In this document: piece by piece, positions 1 to 6,056 of the stretch
Layout of the letters: each line of letters opens with the position of its first letter
Position numbering within the stretch: the first letter of the stretch is position 1
DNA from: an uncultured Actinomycetes bacterium
GTDB taxonomy: Bacteria; Actinomycetota; Acidimicrobiia; Acidimicrobiales; Microtrichaceae
NCBI GenBank assembly: GCA_903941145.1
Contig: CAJANQ010000147.1
Coordinates: 1 to 8,447 of the forward strand
DNA length: 8,447 nt
Direction of reading: 5' to 3'
Translations under genes and position numbers: made by a program
The notes under the pieces: generated by a model
Database searches by the model: none
What the model was told of the DNA's origin: nothing
The model's input: only the letters and a program-made list of their open reading frames with translations

Positions 1-277
1 CACGGGCCTCCCCCACCAGCTCGTCGGCCAGGGCCACCAGGGCCGACTCGGCGTCGGGGAAGTACTGGTAGAAGGTCGCCGGCGAGGTCCCGGCCTCGCG
101 GGCGATGTCGACGACCGTCAGGTCGCGGTAGCTGGTGGTGGCCAGCAGCTCGGCGGTGTGGTCGAGCAGGCGCTGGCGGGTAGCCAGGCCCCGGCGGCCC
201 GGCACACGTCCGTCGACGGCGCGCAGCTCGCTCGCACCACTCTGGCCCTTCTTCGCCGCCGACCCCTTGCCCGTCAT
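1..277 (-). CDS. TetR-family transcriptional regulator, N-terminal part (runs off the left edge)
   Basis: A DNA-binding repressor-type regulator; 92 codons are in the window and the ligand-binding C-terminal domain lies beyond the edge. After a basic, probably disordered leader of about 32 residues, a TetR HTH domain is visible. Helix 1 is around residues 33-48 (TRQRLLDHTAELLA), and the helix-turn-helix is at about 54-73 (LTVVDIAREAGTSPATFYQYF), with the family's typical FYxYF recognition end followed by an acidic/hydrophobic helix (ESALVALADELV). The ATG at 277 is chosen because a TAGCGT hexamer ends exactly six bases before it, which suits a leaderless transcript; no Shine-Dalgarno is visible. 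Its target cannot be told: it might autoregulate, control the DUF4112 gene, or bind the palindrome upstream of the CoA-transferase operon, but that site is 5.7 kb away. The family is secure; the function is open. Confidence 0.9.
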   Translation of the reverse strand, partial: MTGKGSAAKKGQSGASELRAVDGRVPGRRGLATRQRLLDHTAELLATTSYRDLTVVDIAREAGTSPATFYQYFPDAESALVALADELVGEAR

Positions 278-283
278 GCCCGA

Positions 284-289
284 ACGCTA
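284..289 (-). promoter_or_regulatory. Putative -10 element (TAGCGT) of a leaderless TetR transcript
   Basis: Read on the minus strand, TAGCGT matches TANNNT and is followed by six bases (TCGGGC) and then the ATG at 277, placing the start of transcription at or next to the A of ATG. The -35 position would fall on TTCGGC (312-307), a weak match that lies in the right arm of the neighbouring inverted repeat as read in this direction. Inferred from spacing only. Confidence 0.45.
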
Positions 290-307
290 CCCGTGGCCCG
301 CCGTCAG

Positions 308-359
308 CCGAACTCGTCATCTCCATCCACGCACCCGTCGTCCGAGATGACGAGTTCGG
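308..359. repeat. Perfect 16-bp inverted repeat with 20-nt loop between the DUF4112 and TetR genes
   Basis: The arms CCGAACTCGTCATCTC (308-323) and GAGATGACGAGTTCGG (344-359) are exact reverse complements, separated by 20 nt. It begins 21 nt past the DUF4112 stop and ends 30 nt before the TetR start. As RNA it would form a strong stem that could terminate the DUF4112 transcript, but there is no U-tract and the loop is long for a terminator. The arms are about half AT, clearly less GC-rich than the surroundings, which hints at a distinct origin. It could be a terminator, a dispersed palindromic repeat, or a binding site for a dimeric regulator. Confidence 0.75.
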
Positions 360-380
360 TGGGGACGTGGCGGGGTTGCG

Positions 381-1124
381 TCAGAAGAGGCCAAGGAACC
401 AGCGGACCATCCACACCGTGATGACCACCGCGAGCGCCATGGCGGCGATCAGCATGAGGACCGCGACGAACATGACGGCCAACGTCACGCCCAGGATCGC
501 CAGGCTGGACCGTTTGGTGGCCTTGCGGTCGGCCAGGTCCGACTCGATCAGGGCGACGTTCCGCTCGTTGGCCTTGTAGGCCATGTCGAACAGCGCACCG
601 GCAAAGGGCACCAGCCCGACGAGCGTCTCGAGACCCACGTTGAGCATCATCCGCACGATGGTGGGGATGCTGACGCCGGCCGCGATGCCCGCTGCCACCA
701 CGATCATCGACAGGGTGAGGCCGGCGGCGTCGCCGATCACCGGAATGAAGGTGAGCATGCCGTCGATCCCGACCCGCCTGCGGGTGCCGGGGATCTCGAA
801 CACCGAGTCGAGGATCCAGGCCAGCCGCTCGACCCAGGCCGGCAGCGGCCGCGAGTTGGGGACGTTCTTGCGGGAGGCCCGCAGCTCCTTGAGCCACGCC
901 TGGAACGCAGCAGAACCACGCGCCTCGGCCGGCGAGATGAGGTCGGTGCCAGAGGGCGGCACCGGCCCGGTTGCGCTTGCAGACCAGTCGGGCGGAGGCG
1001 GCGACGGCCGGCGGAACCGGCCGCGGCCGGGCTCGGTCGGGTGGTCGGGGTCGCCGGGGTACACCTCGCGGCCCTGGATCACTCCCAGGTCTCGCTCGGG
1101 CGGGTCCGCCGTCGGCTCGGTCAC
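381..1124 (-). CDS. DUF4112 domain-containing membrane protein
   Basis: A 247-residue protein of unknown function. Residues 1-90 are rich in proline, glycine and charged residues and look disordered. Residues about 97-196 match my memory of DUF4112: a leading helix ending in IPGTRRRVGIDG (111-122), the LTFIPVIGDAAG turn (124-135), a hydrophobic segment (137-152), and the closing LVGLVPFAGALFDMAYKANERN (168-189). A C-terminal hydrophobic stretch (about 206-246) supplies one or two further membrane spans. Such proteins are found across bacteria and archaea without an assigned role. The GTG at 1124 is preferred: the upstream ATG at 1132 is in another frame and stops at once, and a CAGAAT hexamer lies six bases before the GTG. 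It sits 66 nt downstream of the metallohydrolase gene, with a possible hairpin between, so it is probably transcribed separately from the operon. Confidence 0.85.
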   Translation of the reverse strand: MTEPTADPPERDLGVIQGREVYPGDPDHPTEPGRGRFRRPSPPPPDWSASATGPVPPSGTDLISPAEARGSAAFQAWLKELRASRKNVPNSRPLPAWVERLAWILDSVFEIPGTRRRVGIDGMLTFIPVIGDAAGLTLSMIVVAAGIAAGVSIPTIVRMMLNVGLETLVGLVPFAGALFDMAYKANERNVALIESDLADRKATKRSSLAILGVTLAVMFVAVLMLIAAMALAVVITVWMVRWFLGLF

Positions 1125-1130
1125 GTCGAC

Positions 1131-1136
1131 ATTCTG
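1131..1136 (-). promoter_or_regulatory. Possible -10 element (CAGAAT) of the DUF4112 gene
   Basis: On the minus strand CAGAAT differs from TAGAAT only in the first base and is followed by six bases (GTCGAC) and the GTG start at 1124, the spacing expected for a leaderless transcript. No clear -35 or Shine-Dalgarno was found. Weak evidence on its own, but it repeats the arrangement seen before the TetR and dehydrogenase genes. Confidence 0.3.
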
Positions 1137-1175
1137 CCGTCCATCTCGGCCCGGAGCGCGCCGAGCGGGTGACGG
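1137..1175 (-). terminator. Possible weak terminator hairpin after the metallohydrolase gene
   Basis: An inner stem CTCGGC/GCCGAG (1145-1150 with 1160-1165, 9-nt loop) sits inside an outer stem CCGTC/GACGG (1137-1141 with 1171-1175), separated by short unpaired bases. It begins 15 nt after the stop codon of the last operon gene. There is no U-run, and part of it overlaps the likely promoter of the DUF4112 gene, so the assignment is tentative. Confidence 0.3.
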
Positions 1176-1190
1176 ACGATGTGCGGCGGC

Positions 1191-2162
1191 TCAGCCGGGG
1201 AGCGTGCCCTCGATGGCCGCCATGTGCTGGAACAGCGTCACCACGTCGCTCCCCTGCACGGCAGGGTCGAGCTCCCGGTAGACGGCCTCGACGTTGACGG
1301 CGAGGCGGCCGAACTCGCCCCACTGGTCGAACCGGCCCGGGGTGCTGCCGAGCTCGCGGGCGAGCTGCTGCGCGGCGTCCCACGGGTCGATCCCGGCCGC
1401 GTGCGCCTGGGTGGCCGAGGCCTCGACCCAGACCAGGTACTCGCGGGCCGACCGCACCGCATCGAGGGTGGCCAGCTGACCGTGCCCGGGCACGACCGTC
1501 TCGGGCGCCATCGCCACGATGGCGTCGCACGCGGCGACCCAGTTGGAGAGCGGTCCGGCCCACACGATCGGGGTCCCGCCGTGGAACAGCAGGTCGCCGG
1601 TGAACACCGTCGAGGCGTCCGGCACGTGGACGACCACGTCGCCCTGGGTGTGCGCCGGGCCGAGCTCGACCAGCTCGACGGTCCGGCCGCCGACGTCGAC
1701 CCGGAGACGGTCGGAGAACGTGCGGTCGGGCAGCCGCAGCTCGACCTCGTCGAAGTGGAACTCCCCGAAGAACGAACGGAACAGCTCACCGACCTCGGTC
1801 GGGTCCGCGTTGAGCGCCGCGAGCAGGTCGGGACCGAGCTCGGTCATCTCGGCCGCGCACGCGGCGGACGCGACCACCTCGACCGGGCCGCCGACCGGTG
1901 CGGCGACGGCGTTGCCGAAGTGGTGGTCGCCGTTGGCGTGGGTGTTGACCAGCGTGGCCACCGGTGCGCCGGCGGTGACCGGCGCGGCAGCCTGGAGCAT
2001 GGCGGCGGTCAGCCGGTTGTCGAAGAGCGTGTCGACCAGCAGCGAGACGCCGTCGCCGACCACCAGTCCGGCGTTCGACCAGCCCCACCCGCCGTCGCGC
2101 TGGACGTACGCGTGGCAGCCGTTGCCGACGTCGTGCCAGGCGCAGTCGGTGGGGTCGGCCAT
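1191..2162 (-). CDS. Metallo-beta-lactamase-fold hydrolase with variant HxNxDH metal motif
   Basis: A 323-residue cytoplasmic hydrolase, no signal peptide. The metal-binding signatures appear in order: THANGDHHFGN (74-84), GPAHTQGDV (169-176, with His171), FTGDLLF (187-193, with Asp190) and PGHG (225-228, with His227). In the first motif the usual second histidine of HxHxDH is Asn77, giving His75, Asn77, Asp79, His80; I recall this THANGDH form in one subgroup of the superfamily, so it may be native and not a defect. The superfamily includes lactonases, thioesterases, glyoxalases and phosphodiesterases, and the substrate is unknown. It is the last gene of the operon: its ATG follows the oxidoreductase stop (TGA) after one base, so translational coupling is likely. 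The protein contains no lysine at all. A C-terminal helical region (about 230-323) extends beyond the catalytic core. Confidence 0.88.
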   Translation of the reverse strand: MADPTDCAWHDVGNGCHAYVQRDGGWGWSNAGLVVGDGVSLLVDTLFDNRLTAAMLQAAAPVTAGAPVATLVNTHANGDHHFGNAVAAPVGGPVEVVASAACAAEMTELGPDLLAALNADPTEVGELFRSFFGEFHFDEVELRLPDRTFSDRLRVDVGGRTVELVELGPAHTQGDVVVHVPDASTVFTGDLLFHGGTPIVWAGPLSNWVAACDAIVAMAPETVVPGHGQLATLDAVRSAREYLVWVEASATQAHAAGIDPWDAAQQLARELGSTPGRFDQWGEFGRLAVNVEAVYRELDPAVQGSDVVTLFQHMAAIEGTLPG

Positions 2163-2163
2163 G

Positions 2164-3027
2164 TCAGGCCCGGATGAACCGCTCGCCGTAGGTCCGGATC
2201 ATCTCGCAGGCCCGGTCCACGTCCGGCGCGGTCAGGCCCTGGGCCATCCATGCCGAGGTGAGGATCGTGGTGACGCCCACCGACTCGAGCTGCTCGACCA
2301 GGTCGGTCGACGGCACCGCGAGTGGCGAGGCAATGATCTCGAACGGGCGGTCGGCGGTCCCGGCGTCCTCCCGGGCCTGCTGCAGCGACTCGCAGTGCGC
2401 CAGGAGCTCCTCGACCGGGTAGTGCACGCCGATCCAGCCGTCGCCCAGCTTGGCAGCGCGGCGGAACGCCACGTCGGAGTGGCCGCCGACCAGCACCGGC
2501 ACGTCGGCGGTGGGCGCCGGACGCATCTCGACCGGGTCGAAGTCGTAGAACTCGCCGTGGTGCTCGACCATGCCGCCCTTCCAGAGGGTGCGCATGACGT
2601 CGACCATCTCGTCGAGCCGCTTGCCGCGCTTGGCGAACGGCTGCTCGGCCAGACGGAACTCCTCGGCCATCCAGCCAGCACCGATCCCCAGGCTCACGCG
2701 GTTGCCCGACATGACCGCGGCCGTGCCGACCGCCTTGGCGACCACGAACGGGTTGCGCAGCGGAAGGATGAAGACGTTGGTGAAGAACCGCAGCGTGGTG
2801 GTCGAGGCCGCCATCGACGCAATGGCCACCCACGGGTCGGGCCAGTCCTCGTCGGGGCTGAACAGCGGCGTGCCGTCCGGCGTGTACGGGTACTTCGAGT
2901 CGAGGGTCCCCGGGAACACCATGTGGTCGGACACGGCGACCGAGTCGAACCCGGCCTCCTCGCAGGCCACCGCGATGCGGTTCCAGTCGGTCGGCTGTGC
3001 GCCGATCATTGCCTGCGCGAACTTCAT
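2164..3027 (-). CDS. LLM-class (luciferase-like), probably F420-dependent oxidoreductase
   Basis: A 287-residue TIM-barrel oxidoreductase of the bacterial luciferase-like superfamily, most like the actinobacterial F420-using subgroup (the Rv2161c/TIGR03619 type, from memory). Visible features are the N-terminal strand and helix with CEEAGFDSVAVSDHMVFPG (22-40), the ILPLRNPFVVAKAVGTAAVMSGNRVSLGIGAGW region (87-119), the conserved AEEFRL (121-126) and R-x-x-x-LDEMVDVMRTLW (about 134-149), and the VPVLVGGHSD strand (176-185). Members transfer hydride to or from F420, or use FMNH2 as monooxygenases; which applies here cannot be told. The ATG at 3027 shares its A with the TGA stop of the ligase gene, and a strong GGAGG (3038-3034) lies six bases upstream, fixing the start. 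In context it likely supplies a reduction, desaturation or oxygenation step on a substrate handled by the CoA enzymes. Confidence 0.9.
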   Translation of the reverse strand: MKFAQAMIGAQPTDWNRIAVACEEAGFDSVAVSDHMVFPGTLDSKYPYTPDGTPLFSPDEDWPDPWVAIASMAASTTTLRFFTNVFILPLRNPFVVAKAVGTAAVMSGNRVSLGIGAGWMAEEFRLAEQPFAKRGKRLDEMVDVMRTLWKGGMVEHHGEFYDFDPVEMRPAPTADVPVLVGGHSDVAFRRAAKLGDGWIGVHYPVEELLAHCESLQQAREDAGTADRPFEIIASPLAVPSTDLVEQLESVGVTTILTSAWMAQGLTAPDVDRACEMIRTYGERFIRA

Positions 3028-4676
3028 CAGTTGCCTCCGAGGCTGGCCACGGCCCGCTGCCGCAGCTCGAACTTGAGCACCTTGCCGCTGGCGTTCAGCG
3101 GGAACGCGTCGACCACCTCGACGAACCGGGGCGCCTTGTAGTTGGCCATGTTCTCCTTGGCCCACGCCACGACCGCGGCGGGCTCCAGGGTGGCACCCGG
3201 CGCGGGGACCACGAACGCGCACCCGATCTCGCCCATCCGCTCGTCGGGCACGCCGACGACGGCGGCCTGGGCCACGTCCGGGTGGGCTAGCAGCAGCTGC
3301 TCGATCTCGGCCGGGTAGGCGTTGAAGCCGCCGACGATGAACATGTCCTTCATGCGGTCGGTGATCCGCAGGTAGCCGCGCTCGTCCATGATCCCGACGT
3401 CGCCGGTGTGGAGACGGCCCTGGTCGTCGATCGTCTCGGCCGTCTGTTCGGGCGACTCGAAGTAGCCCTTCATGACGTTGTACCCGGCCACGACGACCTC
3501 GCCGGCCTCGCCACGGGGAACCTCGCTGCCCTCGGGGTCGACCACCAGCACGTCGACGCCCGGGATGGCCCGGCCCGAGGTGTTGGCGATGGTCTCGGGG
3601 TCGTCGTCGTGGCGGCACATGGTCGCCACGCCGCACGCCTCGGTGAGCCCGTAGCCGGTGATGACCGTCTCGAACCCCAGGACGTCGCGCATCTGGTGCA
3701 CGAGCTCGACCGGCACGACGGCCGCGCCGGTGACGGCGAGGCGGAGCGACGTGACCTTGGCCGGGTCGAACGCCGGGTGGCCGAGGATGGTCTGGTAGAG
3801 CGTGGGCGGCCCGGGGATCATCGAGATCTGCTCCGCCGAGATCGTCTCGACCGCAGCGTCCACGTCGAACACGGCGAGCGGCACGATCGTCGCCCCGGCC
3901 ATCAGGGCGGCCAGGATGCCCGCCTTGTAGCCAAACGCGTGGAAGAACGGATTGATGACCAGGTAGCGGTCGGTGTTGCGCAGGCCGACCACGTCGGACC
4001 AGTCGCCGAAGGCCCGGAGGGTCTGGCCGTGGGTCTGGACGACGCCCTTGGGCGACCCGGTCGTGCCCGAGGTGAAGAGCAGGTCCGAGGTGTGGTCGCC
4101 GGTCAGCGACGCCACCCGGTCGGCCACCGCCGACGGGTCGACCGACTCGCCGGCGACGACGAACTCGGCCGAGGTGACCGTGCCCTCGGGGACCTCGCCG
4201 GTGGTGCGCAGCAGCACGATCTGCTCGAGGTGCGGGGTCTCGCCGACGTCGGGGTTGCGCAGCATCGACACGTAGTCGTTGCCCAGGAACCCCTCGACGG
4301 TGAACAGCAGCTTGGCCCGGCTGCGGCGCAGGATGTCGGCCGCCTCGCGCCCCTTGTACCGGGTGTTGAGCGGGACCAGCACGCCGCCGGCGGACTGCAG
4401 CGCCAACAGCGCCACGACCCACTCCCAGCAGTTGGGCGCCCAGATGGCCACGGCGTCGCCCGGCTCCACACCCGCGGCGAGCATGCCCCGGGTGGTGGCC
4501 TCGACGCGGGCCGCCAGCTCGTCGAACGAGAAGCGGCCGCGCTCAGGGTCAGTCCGGTCGACGACCGCCTCGGCGCCACCGCGACGCTCGACGGCGTCGG
4601 CCAGCAGACCGGGGATGGTCCCCCACAGCAGATCGCCGCGGACCCCCTCCTCGGCGTTGCGGACTGCTCCCCCCAT
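3027..4676 (-). CDS. Acyl-CoA synthetase / AMP-dependent ligase, FadD3-like
   Basis: A 549-residue adenylate-forming enzyme that activates a carboxylic acid with ATP and joins it to CoA. All core motifs are intact: P-loop TSGTTGSPKG (202-211), IPGPPTLYQ (287-295), GYGLTEA (341-347), TGD (424-426), the hinge RITDRMKDMFIVGGFNAYPAEIE (437-459), and the catalytic lysine in NASGK (Lys532). The stretches INPFFHAFGYKAGILA (241-256) and the IPGPPTLYQ region closely resemble mycobacterial FadD3, which loads the steroid-derived acid HIP onto CoA; this is from memory of that protein, and substrate identity is not proven. The length is usual for the family. The ATG at 4676 is five bases after the CoA-transferase stop, with GGAGG (4691-4687) ten bases upstream inside the previous gene's last codons. 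It overlaps the downstream oxidoreductase by one base (TGATG). Confidence 0.93.
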   Translation of the reverse strand: MGGAVRNAEEGVRGDLLWGTIPGLLADAVERRGGAEAVVDRTDPERGRFSFDELAARVEATTRGMLAAGVEPGDAVAIWAPNCWEWVVALLALQSAGGVLVPLNTRYKGREAADILRRSRAKLLFTVEGFLGNDYVSMLRNPDVGETPHLEQIVLLRTTGEVPEGTVTSAEFVVAGESVDPSAVADRVASLTGDHTSDLLFTSGTTGSPKGVVQTHGQTLRAFGDWSDVVGLRNTDRYLVINPFFHAFGYKAGILAALMAGATIVPLAVFDVDAAVETISAEQISMIPGPPTLYQTILGHPAFDPAKVTSLRLAVTGAAVVPVELVHQMRDVLGFETVITGYGLTEACGVATMCRHDDDPETIANTSGRAIPGVDVLVVDPEGSEVPRGEAGEVVVAGYNVMKGYFESPEQTAETIDDQGRLHTGDVGIMDERGYLRITDRMKDMFIVGGFNAYPAEIEQLLLAHPDVAQAAVVGVPDERMGEIGCAFVVPAPGATLEPAAVVAWAKENMANYKAPRFVEVVDAFPLNASGKVLKFELRQRAVASLGGN

Positions 4677-4681
4677 GCGGC

Positions 4682-5941
4682 TCAGACCTCCGCGCCCGGT
4701 GCGCCCAGCGCGCCCGACTCGTGGACCGTTGCGATCTTCTCGGCGTCGTAGCCGAGCACGTCGGCGAGGACCTCGTCGTTGTGCTGGCCCACCGTCGGGG
4801 CGGGCGTCGGGTCGGGCAGCTCCTCACCGATGAACTTCACCGGGTACGGGAGCATGTCGGCGCCGTGCGTCTCGTACGGCATGAAGTCCATGCGGTCCTT
4901 GAACTGCGGGTCGTCCGCCAGCGTCTTCGGCGTGTTGACCGGGGCGATGGTGGTGTTCACCGTGCCCGACCACTCGACCCACTCGGCCGTGGTCTTGGTC
5001 TTGAAGATGGCGACGAGCTCGTGGCGCATCTCGGTGTTGCCCCGTGCGTGGTCGCCGAACTTGCTGCCAGGCCACTTCTCGAACATGTCCATGCGGCCGA
5101 CGCCCTCGCAGAAGTTCTTCCAGAACTCCTGCTCCGAGGCCATGAACAGCACGTGCCCGTCGGAGGATTCGTAGATCTGGTAGCGCACGCCGGCCTGCAT
5201 GCCGCGGGTGCCGGGGGCGCGGCGCTCGTAGTTGTCGGCCTTGTTGCCAGTCACCTCCGACTCGGGGCGCTCGTAGGCCTTCCAGGTCTCGGACCGCAGC
5301 CAGTCCATGGCCGCCGAGGCGTCGGACTGGGCGATCTCGAGGAAGCAGCCCTCGCCGGTCTCACGGGCCCGGATCACGCCGGCCAGGAGGCCGAACGCAC
5401 CGAACAGCGGGCCGGCGTGGATGCCGGTCGACGGGTGCTCGGGGATGTACGGGAAGCCCTCGTCGTCGTAGGCGGGGTTCACCAGGCCGGCCCACGTGTC
5501 GTAGGCGATGCCGTGGCTGGGCAGATCCTTGTAGGGGCCGGTCATGCCGTAGCCCGAGATGGTGCAGAACACGATCTTCGGGTTGATCGCCTTCAGGTCC
5601 TCGTAGCCGAGGCCCCGCTTGGCCAGCGCACCGGGCCGCATGGCCTCGATCACGGCGTCCGCGTCCTTGGCGAGCTCCTTGAAGATCTCGATGCCCTCCT
5701 CGGTGCGGAGGTCCAGCGTGATGGAGCGCTTGCCACGGTGGATGTGCCAATGGAGCAGCGACGAGCCCTCGATGATCGGCCAGGTCATCTGGCGGATGTA
5801 GTCACCCTGGGGCGACTCGACCTTGATGACGTCGGCACCCAGGTCGGCCAGGTGGTGGCCGACGGCGCCGGGGCCGAGGAGCGAGAACTCGATGACGCGC
5901 AGGCCGGCCAGGGGGCCGCCGGTACGGGGCGAGTCAGTCAT
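4682..5941 (-). CDS. Family III CoA-transferase (CaiB/BaiF type)
   Basis: A 419-residue enzyme that moves CoA from one acyl thioester to another acid through a covalent aspartyl intermediate. The N-terminal half carries family hallmarks: GLRVIEFSLLGPGAVGHHLADLGADVIKVE (13-42), the KRSITLDL strand (71-78), ADAVIEAMRPGALAKRGLGYEDL (94-116), and FCTISGYGMTGPY (125-137). The catalytic aspartate is most likely Asp207 in EIAQSDASAA (202-211), matching the position of Asp169 in formyl-CoA transferase. Length agrees with the family. It is the first gene of the four-gene operon, with only a weak Shine-Dalgarno (GGAAG) before the ATG. Lysine is about 4.5% of residues (19), roughly twice that of the next genes. 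Partner acid and CoA donor are unknown; in the family, substrates include carnitine, oxalate, bile acids, mesaconate and aromatic acids. Confidence 0.93.
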   Translation of the reverse strand: MTDSPRTGGPLAGLRVIEFSLLGPGAVGHHLADLGADVIKVESPQGDYIRQMTWPIIEGSSLLHWHIHRGKRSITLDLRTEEGIEIFKELAKDADAVIEAMRPGALAKRGLGYEDLKAINPKIVFCTISGYGMTGPYKDLPSHGIAYDTWAGLVNPAYDDEGFPYIPEHPSTGIHAGPLFGAFGLLAGVIRARETGEGCFLEIAQSDASAAMDWLRSETWKAYERPESEVTGNKADNYERRAPGTRGMQAGVRYQIYESSDGHVLFMASEQEFWKNFCEGVGRMDMFEKWPGSKFGDHARGNTEMRHELVAIFKTKTTAEWVEWSGTVNTTIAPVNTPKTLADDPQFKDRMDFMPYETHGADMLPYPVKFIGEELPDPTPAPTVGQHNDEVLADVLGYDAEKIATVHESGALGAPGAEV

Positions 5942-5964
5942 AGAGGCACTTCCGTTCGTTCGGA

Positions 5965-5981
5965 TCTGACGGGTCGTCAGA
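5965..5981. promoter_or_regulatory. Palindromic operator candidate upstream of the CoA-transferase operon
   Basis: TCTGACGGGTCGTCAGA is a perfect palindrome of two 7-base arms (5965-5971 and 5975-5981) around a 3-base centre. It is centred 32 bases upstream of the CoA-transferase ATG and starts one base inside a possible -10 hexamer (TAGTCT, 5986-5981), so a bound dimer would cover the likely transcription start. Short palindromes of this size and symmetry are typical targets of TetR-family repressors of catabolic operons. Whether the TetR protein at the left edge binds here is unknown. Confidence 0.6.
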
Positions 5982-5986
5982 GACTA
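5981..5986 (-). promoter_or_regulatory. Possible -10 element (TAGTCT) of the CoA-transferase operon
   Basis: On the minus strand TAGTCT fits TANNNT; transcription would start around 5974, in the middle of the palindrome, giving a leader of about 33 nt. No convincing -35 was found at 16-19 bases upstream (CGGCAA at 17). The agreement with the operator position is the main support. Confidence 0.35.
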
Positions 5987-6023
5987 GGCGTGCCGGTGCA
6001 ACGTTGCCGAAGGGCCGGACCTT

Positions 6024-6055
6024 CCCGACTGGCCGGACGACGTCCGGACCTCGGG
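6024..6055 (-). terminator. Probable terminator hairpin after the short-chain dehydrogenase
   Basis: An inner stem CCGGAC/GTCCGG with a 3-base loop (6033-6038, 6042-6047) is extended by CCCGA/TCGGG (6024-6028, 6051-6055) across a small internal loop. It begins one base after the dehydrogenase stop codon. It lacks a U-tract, which is common for actinobacterial terminators. Its place before the operator and promoter of the next operon supports a transcript end here. Confidence 0.5.
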
Positions 6056-6056
6056 G

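Noticed and set aside
1519..3141. Long plus-strand open frame (540 codons) across the metallohydrolase and oxidoreductase genes
   Set aside because: It is antisense to two well-supported genes. Its translation is a Ser/Thr/Arg- and Gly/Arg/His-rich mixture with no domain, as expected when GC-rich codons are read in another frame.
3408..4751. Plus-strand open frame of 447 codons opposite the acyl-CoA ligase
   Set aside because: Antisense to a gene with every adenylate-forming motif intact; the translation is low-complexity Asp/Arg/Gly/His/Val.
5942..6056. KstR2- or KstR-type operator, searched for because the ligase resembles FadD3
   Set aside because: Neither the CAAG/CTTG pattern of KstR2 nor the GAAC/GTTC pattern of KstR appears here; the only palindrome has a different sequence. 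Membership in a known cholesterol regulon is therefore not supported.
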